This document shows positions 44,349-52,635 of a stretch of DNA of 64,000 nucleotides, in pieces. The DNA comes from Rhizobium sp. ICMP 5592. Lineage in GTDB: Bacteria > Pseudomonadota > Alphaproteobacteria > Rhizobiales > Rhizobiaceae. The translations under genes and the position numbers were made by a program. Positions within the stretch are counted from its first letter, which is position 1; every line of letters begins with the position of its first letter. The DNA is taken from contig NZ_QSNT01000001.1 in assembly GCF_009498525.1 (NCBI RefSeq), forward strand, positions 1,201,083 through 1,265,082, written 5' to 3'. Below the pieces are notes generated by a model. It ran no database searches, was not told the DNA's origin, and saw only the letters and a program-made list of their open reading frames with translations.

Positions 44349-45686
44349 TCATTGAATGAATTTTTCGACTTGCGGGCGGTTCTCGAACTTCTTGGCGTCC
44401 CGATGCAGCAGAATGACCTGTTCAGCCTCCGATAGACCATCATTGGCCGCATCGTGAAAGACTTCCGTCAAACCGTTGAGCGCTGCGTTAGCCTTTGGAT
44501 GCACGACCGTGAAGCGCTGCCGTACGCCACGCAGCCGCTCTTCGCCGAGCGTCACCCATTCGTTGTCGGTATAGCCGGAGAAAGCCTGGCTCGCGACCAC
44601 TTCCGTCGAATATTTCTTGGTGAGCGACTGCAGCCGCTGCACCTCGTTGACGGCAGCGCCGAAAGCCGAGAAGGTCAGGCGGTCCTTCAGTCCGACATTG
44701 CCGAACATGACGTTGCCGACATGCAGCCCGATGCCGTAGCGAACTTCGCTCAGGCCGCGCGTCTGACGATCCTTGTTCAACGCCGTGACCCGGCTCTGGG
44801 CCTGGAAAACGGCCGATAGCGCCGCCTCGCAGGCGACCTTGGAGGGATCCTTGTGCCGGCCGCAGGGGTAGACGGCGAGAAAGCCATCGCCGAGGAAGCT
44901 CAGGATCTCGCCGCCATTGCGGTTGAACGGCGCGGCGATGGCGTCGAAGAACTCGTTCAGCGTATCGATATAGGCTTGGCGGCCTTCCTTCTCGGCATAA
45001 ACGGTCGATTGGCGCATGTCGCCCATGACGAGGGCAGCGCGGATCGTCTCGCCATCGCCGCGGCGGACCTGGCCATTCAGTACGCGCTTGCCGGCATCGC
45101 CGCCAAGATAGGTGGTCAGCATATTGTTGGCGAGCTTGCCGAGGACCGCCATCTTGGCGGCCATCGCCAGGTGGTTCTGCATACGCATCAGCGCGCCGAT
45201 CATTTCCTCGCTGAAGCCGCTGAGGCTGTCGGTCGACCAGGAGCCCATCATTCCCTGGGCCGAACCAGCATCGAAGGTTTGCACGAAGGCGATGTAGTCG
45301 GTGATCTTCTCTTCGCGCAAATCCTTGAAGACCGGGAATTCCAGCGGTCCGTCGACATCGATCCGGCGGCGCAGATGCAGGAGATTGTTGGAGAGCAGAT
45401 AATAATAGGGGCTCTGCACGAAGCGTTCCGGCTTGTCGTCCATGTGCCGGTAGCCCTCGATCGTCAACCCGCCGGCCCGACGCCAGGTGAAGCCAAGCGC
45501 GTCATAGAGCGGATGCAGCATCGAAAAGGTCAGGTGCACGCGGGCGATAGGGAGGCCCGAAGCGGCCATGCGCTCACAGAAGCCGCGAACGATGGTCTCC
45601 AGGTCTTCGCCGGTCAGCGCCGCCTGGGTCAGCCACTCCGCGACCTTGTCGAGAAAAATATCGGAAACACTCGAATGAGCTGTCAT
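44349..45686 (-). CDS. Class III nucleotide cyclase with N-terminal sensory-type region
   Basis: The 445-residue soluble protein has an uncharacterised N-terminal half (1-205) and a class III cyclase domain (about 213-400). Metal-binding aspartates are D223 (MGDMRQST) and D267 (SFLGDGFLAV), and NEVQRLQ supplies the transition-state Asn and Arg. The two residues that select adenine are not the usual ones. The Lys before GDG is Ser, and the Asp/Thr before the G-x-x-V-N motif is Ser (TFSAFGAAVN). Substrate choice (ATP or GTP) is therefore uncertain. Rhizobia carry many such cyclases. The ATG at 45686 is chosen over a TTG at 45713; neither has a strong ribosome binding site. Confidence 0.85.
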   Translation of the reverse strand: MTAHSSVSDIFLDKVAEWLTQAALTGEDLETIVRGFCERMAASGLPIARVHLTFSMLHPLYDALGFTWRRAGGLTIEGYRHMDDKPERFVQSPYYYLLSNNLLHLRRRIDVDGPLEFPVFKDLREEKITDYIAFVQTFDAGSAQGMMGSWSTDSLSGFSEEMIGALMRMQNHLAMAAKMAVLGKLANNMLTTYLGGDAGKRVLNGQVRRGDGETIRAALVMGDMRQSTVYAEKEGRQAYIDTLNEFFDAIAAPFNRNGGEILSFLGDGFLAVYPCGRHKDPSKVACEAALSAVFQAQSRVTALNKDRQTRGLSEVRYGIGLHVGNVMFGNVGLKDRLTFSAFGAAVNEVQRLQSLTKKYSTEVVASQAFSGYTDNEWVTLGEERLRGVRQRFTVVHPKANAALNGLTEVFHDAANDGLSEAEQVILLHRDAKKFENRPQVEKFIQ

Positions 45687-46040
45687 CGTCCCACGGCCTA
45701 TCCTTGCGATCAAAAGAGCTGTTCACCCGACAACGCGCCACCGACCATACAATGCGGGCGCGGCGGTAACGTCGTGTCCAAGCCTGGTGGCAGGGGTCGG
45801 GTGAACGAATCATGCGACATGCGACGGCACATTTCCCCCGAAATTCCGAATTGTGCCGACACCGTGAAAAGATTTCCCCGCGCCATTTGCGCGTCCCGGC
45901 GGACATATGGCGCATTGGAAAAGAGGGCCGGCAAGTCTGCCGACTCTCGTTTTGTTCTCTTTCAAATAAGGTTCTGATGTCGCTGAAACAATGGTTGAAA
46001 ACGATAGGCCTCCAGAAAAATCCGCATGAGGCGAAAATCT
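45687..46040. other. Intergenic region between cyclase and DUF3095 genes
   Basis: About 350 bases. It holds the likely terminator at 45919-45953 and presumably the promoter of the leftward cyclase gene. A short rightward frame from 45976 (MSLKQWLKTIG) runs into the antisense of the next gene, has no ribosome binding site and is not called. Confidence 0.5.
45919..45953. terminator. Probable bidirectional terminator
   Basis: A stem of about 11 pairs with one mismatch (GAGGGCCGGCA/TGCCGACTCTC, 4-base loop) has AAAA on its left and TTTT on its right. It can therefore end transcription in both directions. It lies about 90 bases beyond the DUF3095 stop. Confidence 0.6.
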
Positions 46041-47231
46041 TTATGACATGTTGGATGACGACAAGGTTGCGGTCTCGCTATCGCGCAGCTTCTCGCGCAA
46101 TGCCATCGCCGCCTTCGCATAGCCGCCGCTGGCACCGTCGATGAAGTGCATATGATCGCGCATCAAGGGCGTCGGCACGAAGCAGGTCATGAGCGCGCTG
46201 TCTTGTCGGTGCAGGCCATACCGGCATACGCCTTCGGCCTCGGCTTCACGCAACCGCGCTTCGATGCGCGAAAGATGCGCAGCGTCGACATCGATGGTCA
46301 TCTTCAGCCCATCGTCGAATTTGCGGAAATCGGAATTCGCAGCGAGGTCGCGCCGATAGATCTTGGCGTCGAAGGTCGCAGCGCGGATGCCGAATTTGTC
46401 GAGAATGTAGACGAGAACGATCTGGGCGGCGATGGCAAGCTTGCGCCGCCAGCGATTGGCCAGCGGTGCCGTGGCGCGTGCCTCGAATTCAGCGCCTTTG
46501 AAGGCAAGCGCCGGCGTCGGGCCTTCGACAGGGACGGGGTGGCCGTCGCGGTTCTGCTCCGCGGAAATGGCGATAATGTCGGTGACGAGGCGTCGAAATT
46601 CCGGACCGCTGCCTGCTTGATCGGGCACGGCGATGATCGAGACGATCTCGCCATTATGGGCCTTGATCGGGTTCCATCGGCAGGAAAGGCCGGTCAGATC
46701 CGGCCGCGTCTCGGGTGCCGCCGCCTCGACGGTAAAGCGCCCGGCCTTCATCTGCCTTTCCGCCCAGCTCGCGCCGCCGCCAGCAAACATGGCGTAGGAC
46801 ACGAAATCGCTCGGGCTGAAGCGGGCGACCCTTACATCCAGGCCCTCGGCGCGGACATCCGCCATGGGCACCAGCGCGGTGCGCAGGCTGAGCTGCAACT
46901 CCTCTGTTACCCAGGTCCGTACCGCCGAGAGCGCCTCCCGTACGCGCGTTTCGCCGGAAGACGGAATAGCCACAAGAGCGCCATCGCCGCCAAAGACGAA
47001 GGGATAATCGCCCTTGTCCAGCGCGTTGAGCACGGCGGAAATCACACTGGCGCCGGCCATATTGACGGATTTGTAGTGGCCGGAGGCGATCGCATTGGTC
47101 GAGCTGACGATATCGGCCACCGCCAACAGCCAGTCATCCGGAAGCGGCCGGTAATTGCCGCTGTCGGTGACGCCCTCGAAATGAGTGAAAACCGGCAATG
47201 CGCGAAAGAAATCGTCGTTCGGATCGGCCAT
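46041..47231 (-). CDS. DUF3095 protein, class III cyclase-like
   Basis: The 396-residue protein fits DUF3095, a family of unknown function common in rhizobia. Two segments resemble the metal-binding sites of class III cyclases: D40 in VADIVSSTNAI and D83 in FVFGGDGALVAIP, about 43 residues apart as in true cyclases. The middle and C-terminal parts match no domain I know. GGGGG lies before the ATG at 47231, giving MADPNDDFF. It is upstream of, and on the same strand as, the cyclase gene. A role in nucleotide second-messenger synthesis or sensing is an inference from these two motifs and the context. Confidence 0.75.
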   Translation of the reverse strand: MADPNDDFFRALPVFTHFEGVTDSGNYRPLPDDWLLAVADIVSSTNAIASGHYKSVNMAGASVISAVLNALDKGDYPFVFGGDGALVAIPSSGETRVREALSAVRTWVTEELQLSLRTALVPMADVRAEGLDVRVARFSPSDFVSYAMFAGGGASWAERQMKAGRFTVEAAAPETRPDLTGLSCRWNPIKAHNGEIVSIIAVPDQAGSGPEFRRLVTDIIAISAEQNRDGHPVPVEGPTPALAFKGAEFEARATAPLANRWRRKLAIAAQIVLVYILDKFGIRAATFDAKIYRRDLAANSDFRKFDDGLKMTIDVDAAHLSRIEARLREAEAEGVCRYGLHRQDSALMTCFVPTPLMRDHMHFIDGASGGYAKAAMALREKLRDSETATLSSSNMS

Positions 47232-47376
47232 GACACACCCCCTTGCACGCGCACCGCAACAATCTATCCCTATAGCAATCGCATCGAAAAACCAGCGGGC
47301 GGTCGACGCGGCGATATCTAGCATGTTACTCCGGCTGCGGGAGAGACACCACGATGCCAAGGACAAGACAGATACG

Positions 47377-47856
47377 ATGAGCCGCCTGGATAGTTTCATC
47401 CGCCGCCTGAGCGCACAGCGCGACATCCTCAACGGTATTGCAGATGAGGTTAAGACACTAAACGGTCCTGTGTTGGAACTCGGGCTCGGCAATGGCCGCA
47501 CCTTTGATCACCTGCGCGAGCTTTTTCCCGACCGCCGTATCGTTGCTTTTGACCGTGCCGCCAATGCTTACGGCCCCTCGATGCCGGAAGCCGGTAATCT
47601 CGTGCTCGGCGAGATCAGGGATACCGCGCGGGATTTCATCGGCATCGGCGCCTCGCTTGCCCATGCCGATATCGGCACCGGCTATGAGGAGAAGGACGCG
47701 GTGACGCTGACCTGGCTGCCTGAGATCATGGTGGGCGTGCTGGCCGCACGTGGCATTGCCGTCAGCGGTCTGTCCCTGGATCATCCTGATCTCGAGCCAT
47801 TGCCTTTGCCGCCAGGCGTGAAGGCGGGACGCTATTTCATCTATCGGCGCCGATAG
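47377..47856 (+). CDS. Class I SAM-dependent methyltransferase, short form
   Basis: The 159-residue protein has the SAM-binding glycine motif VLELGLGNGRT near residue 28 and an acidic motif II equivalent (IVAFDR). It lacks a recognisable substrate domain. Length and motifs resemble the small family Methyltransf_17. The start at 47377 gives the N-terminus MSRLDSFIRRL; the ribosome binding site is weak (AGGA, 14 bases away). It is divergent from the DUF3095 gene and convergent with the FkbM gene. Substrate unknown. Confidence 0.7.
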   Translation: MSRLDSFIRRLSAQRDILNGIADEVKTLNGPVLELGLGNGRTFDHLRELFPDRRIVAFDRAANAYGPSMPEAGNLVLGEIRDTARDFIGIGASLAHADIGTGYEEKDAVTLTWLPEIMVGVLAARGIAVSGLSLDHPDLEPLPLPPGVKAGRYFIYRRR

Positions 47857-47859
47857 CCG

Positions 47860-47960
47860 TTGGAGCGTTTCAGCGCTTCATAGAAGCGCTGAAACGCTCC
47901 AATTTCTATGTTTTGACGCAATTCCGGCCGGAAACCGCTTCGCACTTTTCCTGGAGTTGC
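47860..47960. repeat. RIME-like intergenic element: two palindromes
   Basis: The first palindrome is a perfect 20-base inverted repeat (47860-47879 and 47883-47902, loop ATA). The second is imperfect (GCAATTCC...GGAGTTGC, 47918-47960). The two-palindrome layout, the roughly 100-base length and phrases such as AAACGCTCC and GCAATTCCGGCCGGAAA match the Rhizobium intergenic mosaic element (RIME1). It lies between convergent genes and may also terminate both transcripts. Confidence 0.75.
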
Positions 47961-47961
47961 T

Positions 47962-48840
47962 CTAACGCAGGAACAGGACGTCGAACTGCTCGCCCCCGGT
48001 CGGCAGGTCGGCGACCTTCATCGGTACGGTGCGATCCTCGAAAAAAGCGAGGCATTCCGCATAGTAGCCGGTGAGATCGGCGATGAAGGCGGATGTCTGC
48101 TCCTTGCCGTAGAAGGCTGGCGTGAACTCCATGTAGAGCGGCACCTTGAGAGCCATCAGCGCCTGCATGGACCTGATGGCGACGGGCTCGTATCCCTCGA
48201 TATCCATCCAGATCAGCCCGACATCAGCGGGCTCGACACCGGCCTCGCCGAGAATGTCGGCGACAGGCCGGACCGGCACGGAAATCTTCTCGTCACTCGG
48301 ACTTTGGCGCAAGGCGCTGCTTTTGCCATGGTTCTTGTGGTTCAGGTAGAAATCGAGCTGCCCCTCGCGGTCGCCGGCGGCGCAGTTGACGGCGGTCACC
48401 TGATCCTGAAACCCGTTATCGGCGATATTGACGGACAGGAGCCGGAAATTGCGCGGGTCGGGCTCGACGGTGACGATGCGGCGATAGGCGCCGCTGAGCG
48501 CGAAGTAGCAGGTCTGCGTGCCGATATTGCCGCCAAGTTCGAGCAGCACCGTTCCCTTGCGCAGTAGGCCGCGCTCGCGCAGCACCGTCAGCAGCCGGTC
48601 GACATGATCGCGTTCGAAATGCCCTTTGCGGAACACCTTGCGGCCAATGTAGTCCGCCGGCGAAAAGCTCATGACATGATCGCCGCAATCCACCGTCATG
48701 GTCTGCACGCGCGGCCCGATGGCGCTGATCAGGATATCACGGCCGAGGCGGGTATCGAACAGGCGCGTAGCAAGGCGATCCCTGCTCTTGCGCAGGGTGC
48801 GCTTCCAGAATTTAGCGGTCAGAATCTTAGGGTCGAACAT
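47962..48840 (-). CDS. FkbM-family methyltransferase
   Basis: The 292-residue protein has the SAM site VLLELGGNIGTQTCYFAL near 100-117, VEPDPRNFRLL after it, and the FkbM motif DVGLIWMDIEGYE near 205-217. FkbM enzymes methylate hydroxyl groups on sugars or polyketides and are common in polysaccharide and glycolipid clusters. No membrane segment. It starts about 30 bases after the end of the redox cyclase gene on the same strand, so it is read after its own short leader or by read-through. A glycan O-methylation role is inferred from family and neighbours. Confidence 0.8.
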   Translation of the reverse strand: MFDPKILTAKFWKRTLRKSRDRLATRLFDTRLGRDILISAIGPRVQTMTVDCGDHVMSFSPADYIGRKVFRKGHFERDHVDRLLTVLRERGLLRKGTVLLELGGNIGTQTCYFALSGAYRRIVTVEPDPRNFRLLSVNIADNGFQDQVTAVNCAAGDREGQLDFYLNHKNHGKSSALRQSPSDEKISVPVRPVADILGEAGVEPADVGLIWMDIEGYEPVAIRSMQALMALKVPLYMEFTPAFYGKEQTSAFIADLTGYYAECLAFFEDRTVPMKVADLPTGGEQFDVLFLR

Positions 48841-48869
48841 AGGGCGCCATCCCTACACGCCCGAACGGT

Positions 48870-50594
48870 CTATGCAAAGCGGGCACTCTCTTCCTTGCGA
48901 ACGATATAGACGCGCAAAGGCTCGCCGCGGCCGCGAACGGCGATCTCGCGGCTTTCGATGCCGGCGATATCGACGCCGGAAAGGCCGGCCACTGGTTCGG
49001 AGAAGACCAGAGTGCGGTTGAATTCCTTGGCGACGCTTTCGAGACGGCTTGCAACGTTGACCGTATCGCCGATCGCCGTCACGTTCTTGACGCTGCCGTA
49101 GCCCATCGAGCCGACCACCGCCGAGCCGGTATGCAGGCCGATGGCGATTTCGAGTGGAGCTCTCAGGTCCTCCGCCAGTTCCGCGCTCAGCTTGTCGATT
49201 TCCCTAACTATCTCGGCGGCGGCCTTCAGCGCCTGCCGGTTGGCCTCCTTCGGCGTGGTGCGCAGGCCGAAAAGCGCCATCGCGCCGTCGCCGATGAACT
49301 TGTCCATCCGGCCGCCATTCTCCTCGACGATACGGCCGACGATGGCAAAGTAACGGTTGAGCAGGAAGACGATGTCGAAGGGCAGGCGTGCCTCGGTGAG
49401 CGCGGTGAAATGGCGCAGATCGCAGAAAAAGACGACGATCTCGCGCTCGCGCCCGGGACTTGCCGTCTGGCTGTAGACCGGAATGGCCGCCTCCGCCATC
49501 GGGGTCAGAAGCGGCACGACGCTGATGTTTCCCGTCGGGCGCACTTGGCAGGCAAGACGCACATCCGGCGTGGCACCGATCCGGTTCAGGGTCTTTTGCT
49601 CCAGCCCTTCAGGCGGCAGCAGATTGTCCGCGCCCTCGATGATCTGGACGCGGCAGGTGGAACATTGCCCCTTGCCGCCACAGACGGAATAATGCGGGAT
49701 GCCGCCGAGACGGCTTGCTTCGAGTACGGTAAAGCCGCGTGGCGCATGCACGACTTCGCCGCCTGCATAGCGAATCGCCACCTGATGCTGCCGTTCGCGC
49801 AGCCTTCGATGGGTGCGGAAGGCGAAAAGACCGAGAATCGACATGCTGAAAGCGCCATAAAAGCCGGCTCGATAGGGCCACAGGGTACTGCGCGCCTGGC
49901 TGCCTGGCATGGAGCCGGCTTCGCCAAGGCTGCGCATGTCGCTGTAATAGCCGCCACGAAGGCCGCGCTCGTCCTCCTGCGCCGCCTCATGCGCTACCGT
50001 CTTCCCCATGGCGGCAAAACCGAGCAAAGCGAGAACCGGCAACGTGATGGCGAGGGACAGCATGACGGGCGCAATGGCCGTGTACCAGGCGCGATAGCGC
50101 AGCCAGAAATGGATGCCGATGCAGCCATGGATCCAGACGATCAGCAGGACGATCGACTGGCGCAGGCCGTTGAGCGGCGAAGAGACCCAGAGGCTGCGAA
50201 CGATGGCCCGATAATTGTCTTGATAGCCGTAGATCTCGTGAACGATGCGCGTGGCGATGATGTGGTCGATCAACAGCAGGGGCACCATCAAGCCGGTAAC
50301 GATCTGGAAGGCCTCACCGGCCGGCATGACCAGCGTACGGCGCTTGTAGAGCATGCGCAGCACAAGGAGGACATGAACGATCAATGCGCCGTAGAGAAGA
50401 ACGGTGCCAACCGGGTTGCGCCAGACGGCGAGGAACCAATGCTGCGCGTGATCGGCCACACTGAGCGATATCAATCCGAGGGAATGATTGGCCAGATGCA
50501 TGATCACGAAAATGAAGATGATCAAACCGGAGCCAAGCCGGAACTTTCGCACGAGACGATCGGATATGATGGGTTTTCTTGCCTCTGTGGTCAT
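48870..50594 (-). CDS. Redox-type class III adenylate cyclase: membrane anchor, [2Fe-2S] domain, catalytic domain
   Basis: The 574-residue protein starts with six hydrophobic helices (about 20-260). They contain histidines suited to haem binding (H33, H37, H74, H111, H156, H162), like the succinate-dehydrogenase-type anchor of S. meliloti CyaC. A ferredoxin domain follows with Cys305, Cys311, Cys314 and Cys349. The cyclase domain (about 383-560) has metal ligands D392 and D436, the adenine-selecting K432 (DKFIGDG) and the NVASRL motif. It should make cAMP in response to quinone or redox state. The ATG at 50594 gives MTTEARK; a GTG at 50621 is the alternative. Confidence 0.87.
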   Translation of the reverse strand: MTTEARKPIISDRLVRKFRLGSGLIIFIFVIMHLANHSLGLISLSVADHAQHWFLAVWRNPVGTVLLYGALIVHVLLVLRMLYKRRTLVMPAGEAFQIVTGLMVPLLLIDHIIATRIVHEIYGYQDNYRAIVRSLWVSSPLNGLRQSIVLLIVWIHGCIGIHFWLRYRAWYTAIAPVMLSLAITLPVLALLGFAAMGKTVAHEAAQEDERGLRGGYYSDMRSLGEAGSMPGSQARSTLWPYRAGFYGAFSMSILGLFAFRTHRRLRERQHQVAIRYAGGEVVHAPRGFTVLEASRLGGIPHYSVCGGKGQCSTCRVQIIEGADNLLPPEGLEQKTLNRIGATPDVRLACQVRPTGNISVVPLLTPMAEAAIPVYSQTASPGREREIVVFFCDLRHFTALTEARLPFDIVFLLNRYFAIVGRIVEENGGRMDKFIGDGAMALFGLRTTPKEANRQALKAAAEIVREIDKLSAELAEDLRAPLEIAIGLHTGSAVVGSMGYGSVKNVTAIGDTVNVASRLESVAKEFNRTLVFSEPVAGLSGVDIAGIESREIAVRGRGEPLRVYIVRKEESARFA

Positions 50595-50795
50595 CAAATC
50601 CAATTTACATTGCCCGTTCACAAGGGAACGGAAAACAGTTATCGCCTAATCATCTAGCTGCAATGCCGCATGCTGTCGAGAATGCGGGTGTTGAAGCCAG
50701 CGCCTTAATCGTCACGCAACCCGTCGGAATTCGGGCGTTTCCCGTCACATTTCCGGGCCAAACCATCACTTAATCGTCAACTATTGGCCCGCGCC

Positions 50796-51899
50796 ATGAA
50801 GATCGCTTTCTACGCTCCTTTGAAATCGCCCAACCATCCGGTGCCGTCTGGCGACCGGCTGATGGCGCGGCTGATCATCGCGGCCTTCGAGATGGCGGGA
50901 CACAGGGTCGAGGTTGTCTCGGAACTGCGCAGTTTCACGCCGACGCCGGAGGCGGGGCCGCGCGCCGAAATCGCCCGGGAAGCGGAGACGGAAATCGACA
51001 GGCTGCTGGAGAAGTGGCGCGGCGATACTGCGCCCGATCTTTGGTTCACCTACCATCCCTATTACAAAACGCCCGATATGATTGGTCCCAAGGTCGCGGC
51101 GAGCCTTGACATTGCTTATGTCACCGCCGAGGCATCCTATGGCAGGCGGCATGATGATAATGGCTGGGGCGACAATCAGCGCCTGGTCGCCGGGGCCGTA
51201 CGGCAGGCTGCCGTCAATCTGTGCTTTACCGAGCGCGACCGGATCGGTCTTGCCGATGCCATTCCCGAGGGGCGATACGAGCGCTTGCTGCCGTTCATCG
51301 ACACCGCGCATTTCGGACCTCTGGCCAGCGTGCGCGTACCGCATCGGCTGATCACCGTTGCGATGTTGCGCCGTGGCGACAAATTCGACAGTTATGTGAT
51401 GCTCGCCCAAGCGCTGGAGCTGATCCGGGAGCGGGACTGGACGCTGACCATTATCGGCGATGGACCGACGCGGGCGGAGGCTCGGGCGTTGTTTTCCAGT
51501 TTCGATAGTGGCCGGATTACCTGGCTCGGGGAACGCACGGCATCGGAGATCGTGGAAGAGTTGCGGGCAGGGGGCATCTATGTCTGGCCCGGCTGTGGCG
51601 AGGCCTATGGCCTTGCCTATCTCGAGGCGCAGGCGGCGGGCCTGCCGGTCGTGGCTCAGGCAACCGCCGGCGTGCCGGAAGTGGTGATGAACGGCGTAAC
51701 GGGAATTCTGACGCCCGAAGGCGATCTGAAAGCCTATGCCGACGCGATCGCGCGGTTGCTGGGCAACGACGGGGAGCGGAGTGTGATGGCCCAGGCGGCA
51801 TATCGCTTCGTTCACGAAGAGAGGTCCTTGAGCGCGGCCTCGAAACGACTTGAGATCATTCTGCGGAAACATCTGGGAGATCCCTATTATGAGCGATAG
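50796..51899 (+). CDS. Family 4 glycosyltransferase
   Basis: A 367-residue GT-B enzyme. MKIAFYAPLKSPNHPVPSGDRLMARL contains the N-terminal donor/acceptor loop, and the C-terminal half has the GT4 pattern IYVWPGCGEAYGLAYLEAQAAGLPVVAQ with the conserved Glu pair. No membrane helix. The ATG at 50796 yields the canonical start; upstream codons add only a few residues. It overlaps the next gene by 11 bases. The pair resembles a glycan-building and -editing module, but the polymer is not identified. Confidence 0.85.
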   Translation: MKIAFYAPLKSPNHPVPSGDRLMARLIIAAFEMAGHRVEVVSELRSFTPTPEAGPRAEIAREAETEIDRLLEKWRGDTAPDLWFTYHPYYKTPDMIGPKVAASLDIAYVTAEASYGRRHDDNGWGDNQRLVAGAVRQAAVNLCFTERDRIGLADAIPEGRYERLLPFIDTAHFGPLASVRVPHRLITVAMLRRGDKFDSYVMLAQALELIRERDWTLTIIGDGPTRAEARALFSSFDSGRITWLGERTASEIVEELRAGGIYVWPGCGEAYGLAYLEAQAAGLPVVAQATAGVPEVVMNGVTGILTPEGDLKAYADAIARLLGNDGERSVMAQAAYRFVHEERSLSAASKRLEIILRKHLGDPYYER

Positions 51900-52635
51900 A
51901 GCCGAATGGCAGCCACTGCGCAATGAGTTGCAGCGTTGGGCCGAGGCCGGGCGAAAGGCGAAGCTATGGTTCCGCGACGATGATGCCATTGAGCCGACCG
52001 AGGCTCTCGACCAGTTGCTGGCACTCTCGGACAGCTACGGTGTGCCCATGGCTCTGGCGGTCATTCCCGGCCCAACCGGCGAGCCACTTGCAGAGCGTCT
52101 GGCACATCAGGAAGCGGTGACCGTCACGGTTCATGGCTGGACGCATCGCAACTATGCGCCGGATGAGGCAAAGAAGCAGGAGCTCGGCCCGCATCGTCCG
52201 CCGGCGATCGTGCTCGACGAACTCCGCCGGGGTTTCGATAAGCTCAGAGACCTCTATCCCCGGCAATTCGCGCCGATGCTGGTGCCGCCGTGGAACCGCA
52301 TCGACAAGGCGCTGCTGCCGGAGCTTGCCCCCTTCGGCTATCGCGCCGTCTCCGTCTACGGATTGGCCAAACCGAGGTCGATCGCCTTGGTCAACACCCA
52401 TGTCGACATCATGGACTGGCATGGCACGCGCGGCGGGCGGCCACATGGGGAGTTGGTGGAGGTTTTGGTCGGTGAGCTCAAGAACCGCTTCGGCGGCAAT
52501 GACGAGCCGATCGGCATCCTGACGCATCACCTCGTCCATGATGCGCTCGCCTGGGATTTCATCGACACGCTATTTCAGGAAACCGCCGGTCATGCCGCCA
52601 TCGACTGGCGTCCGGTCGGCGATTTCGTGGCTTAA
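51889..52635 (+). CDS. NodB-fold polysaccharide deacetylase-like protein
   Basis: The 248-residue protein has LWFRDDDAIEP (D30-D32) and VTVHGWTHRNY (H82, H86), the Asp and His-x3-His metal motifs of carbohydrate esterase family 4. A late PPWNR motif is also typical of the fold. It has no signal peptide, so it would act in the cytoplasm, perhaps on a nucleotide- or lipid-linked sugar, rather than on exported polymer. GGGAG precedes the ATG at 51889, which lies inside the end of the glycosyltransferase gene. Its stop overlaps the convergent MBL gene by 4 bases. Confidence 0.78.
   Translation: MSDRAEWQPLRNELQRWAEAGRKAKLWFRDDDAIEPTEALDQLLALSDSYGVPMALAVIPGPTGEPLAERLAHQEAVTVTVHGWTHRNYAPDEAKKQELGPHRPPAIVLDELRRGFDKLRDLYPRQFAPMLVPPWNRIDKALLPELAPFGYRAVSVYGLAKPRSIALVNTHVDIMDWHGTRGGRPHGELVEVLVGELKNRFGGNDEPIGILTHHLVHDALAWDFIDTLFQETAGHAAIDWRPVGDFVA

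Noticed and set aside
45976..46144. Short rightward frame starting MSLKQWLKTIG
   Set aside because: No ribosome binding site, and half of it is antisense to the DUF3095 gene.
49131..50657. 508-codon rightward frame opposite the redox cyclase
   Set aside because: Rich in His/Asp/Gln with no domain; antisense to a three-domain protein with conserved residues.
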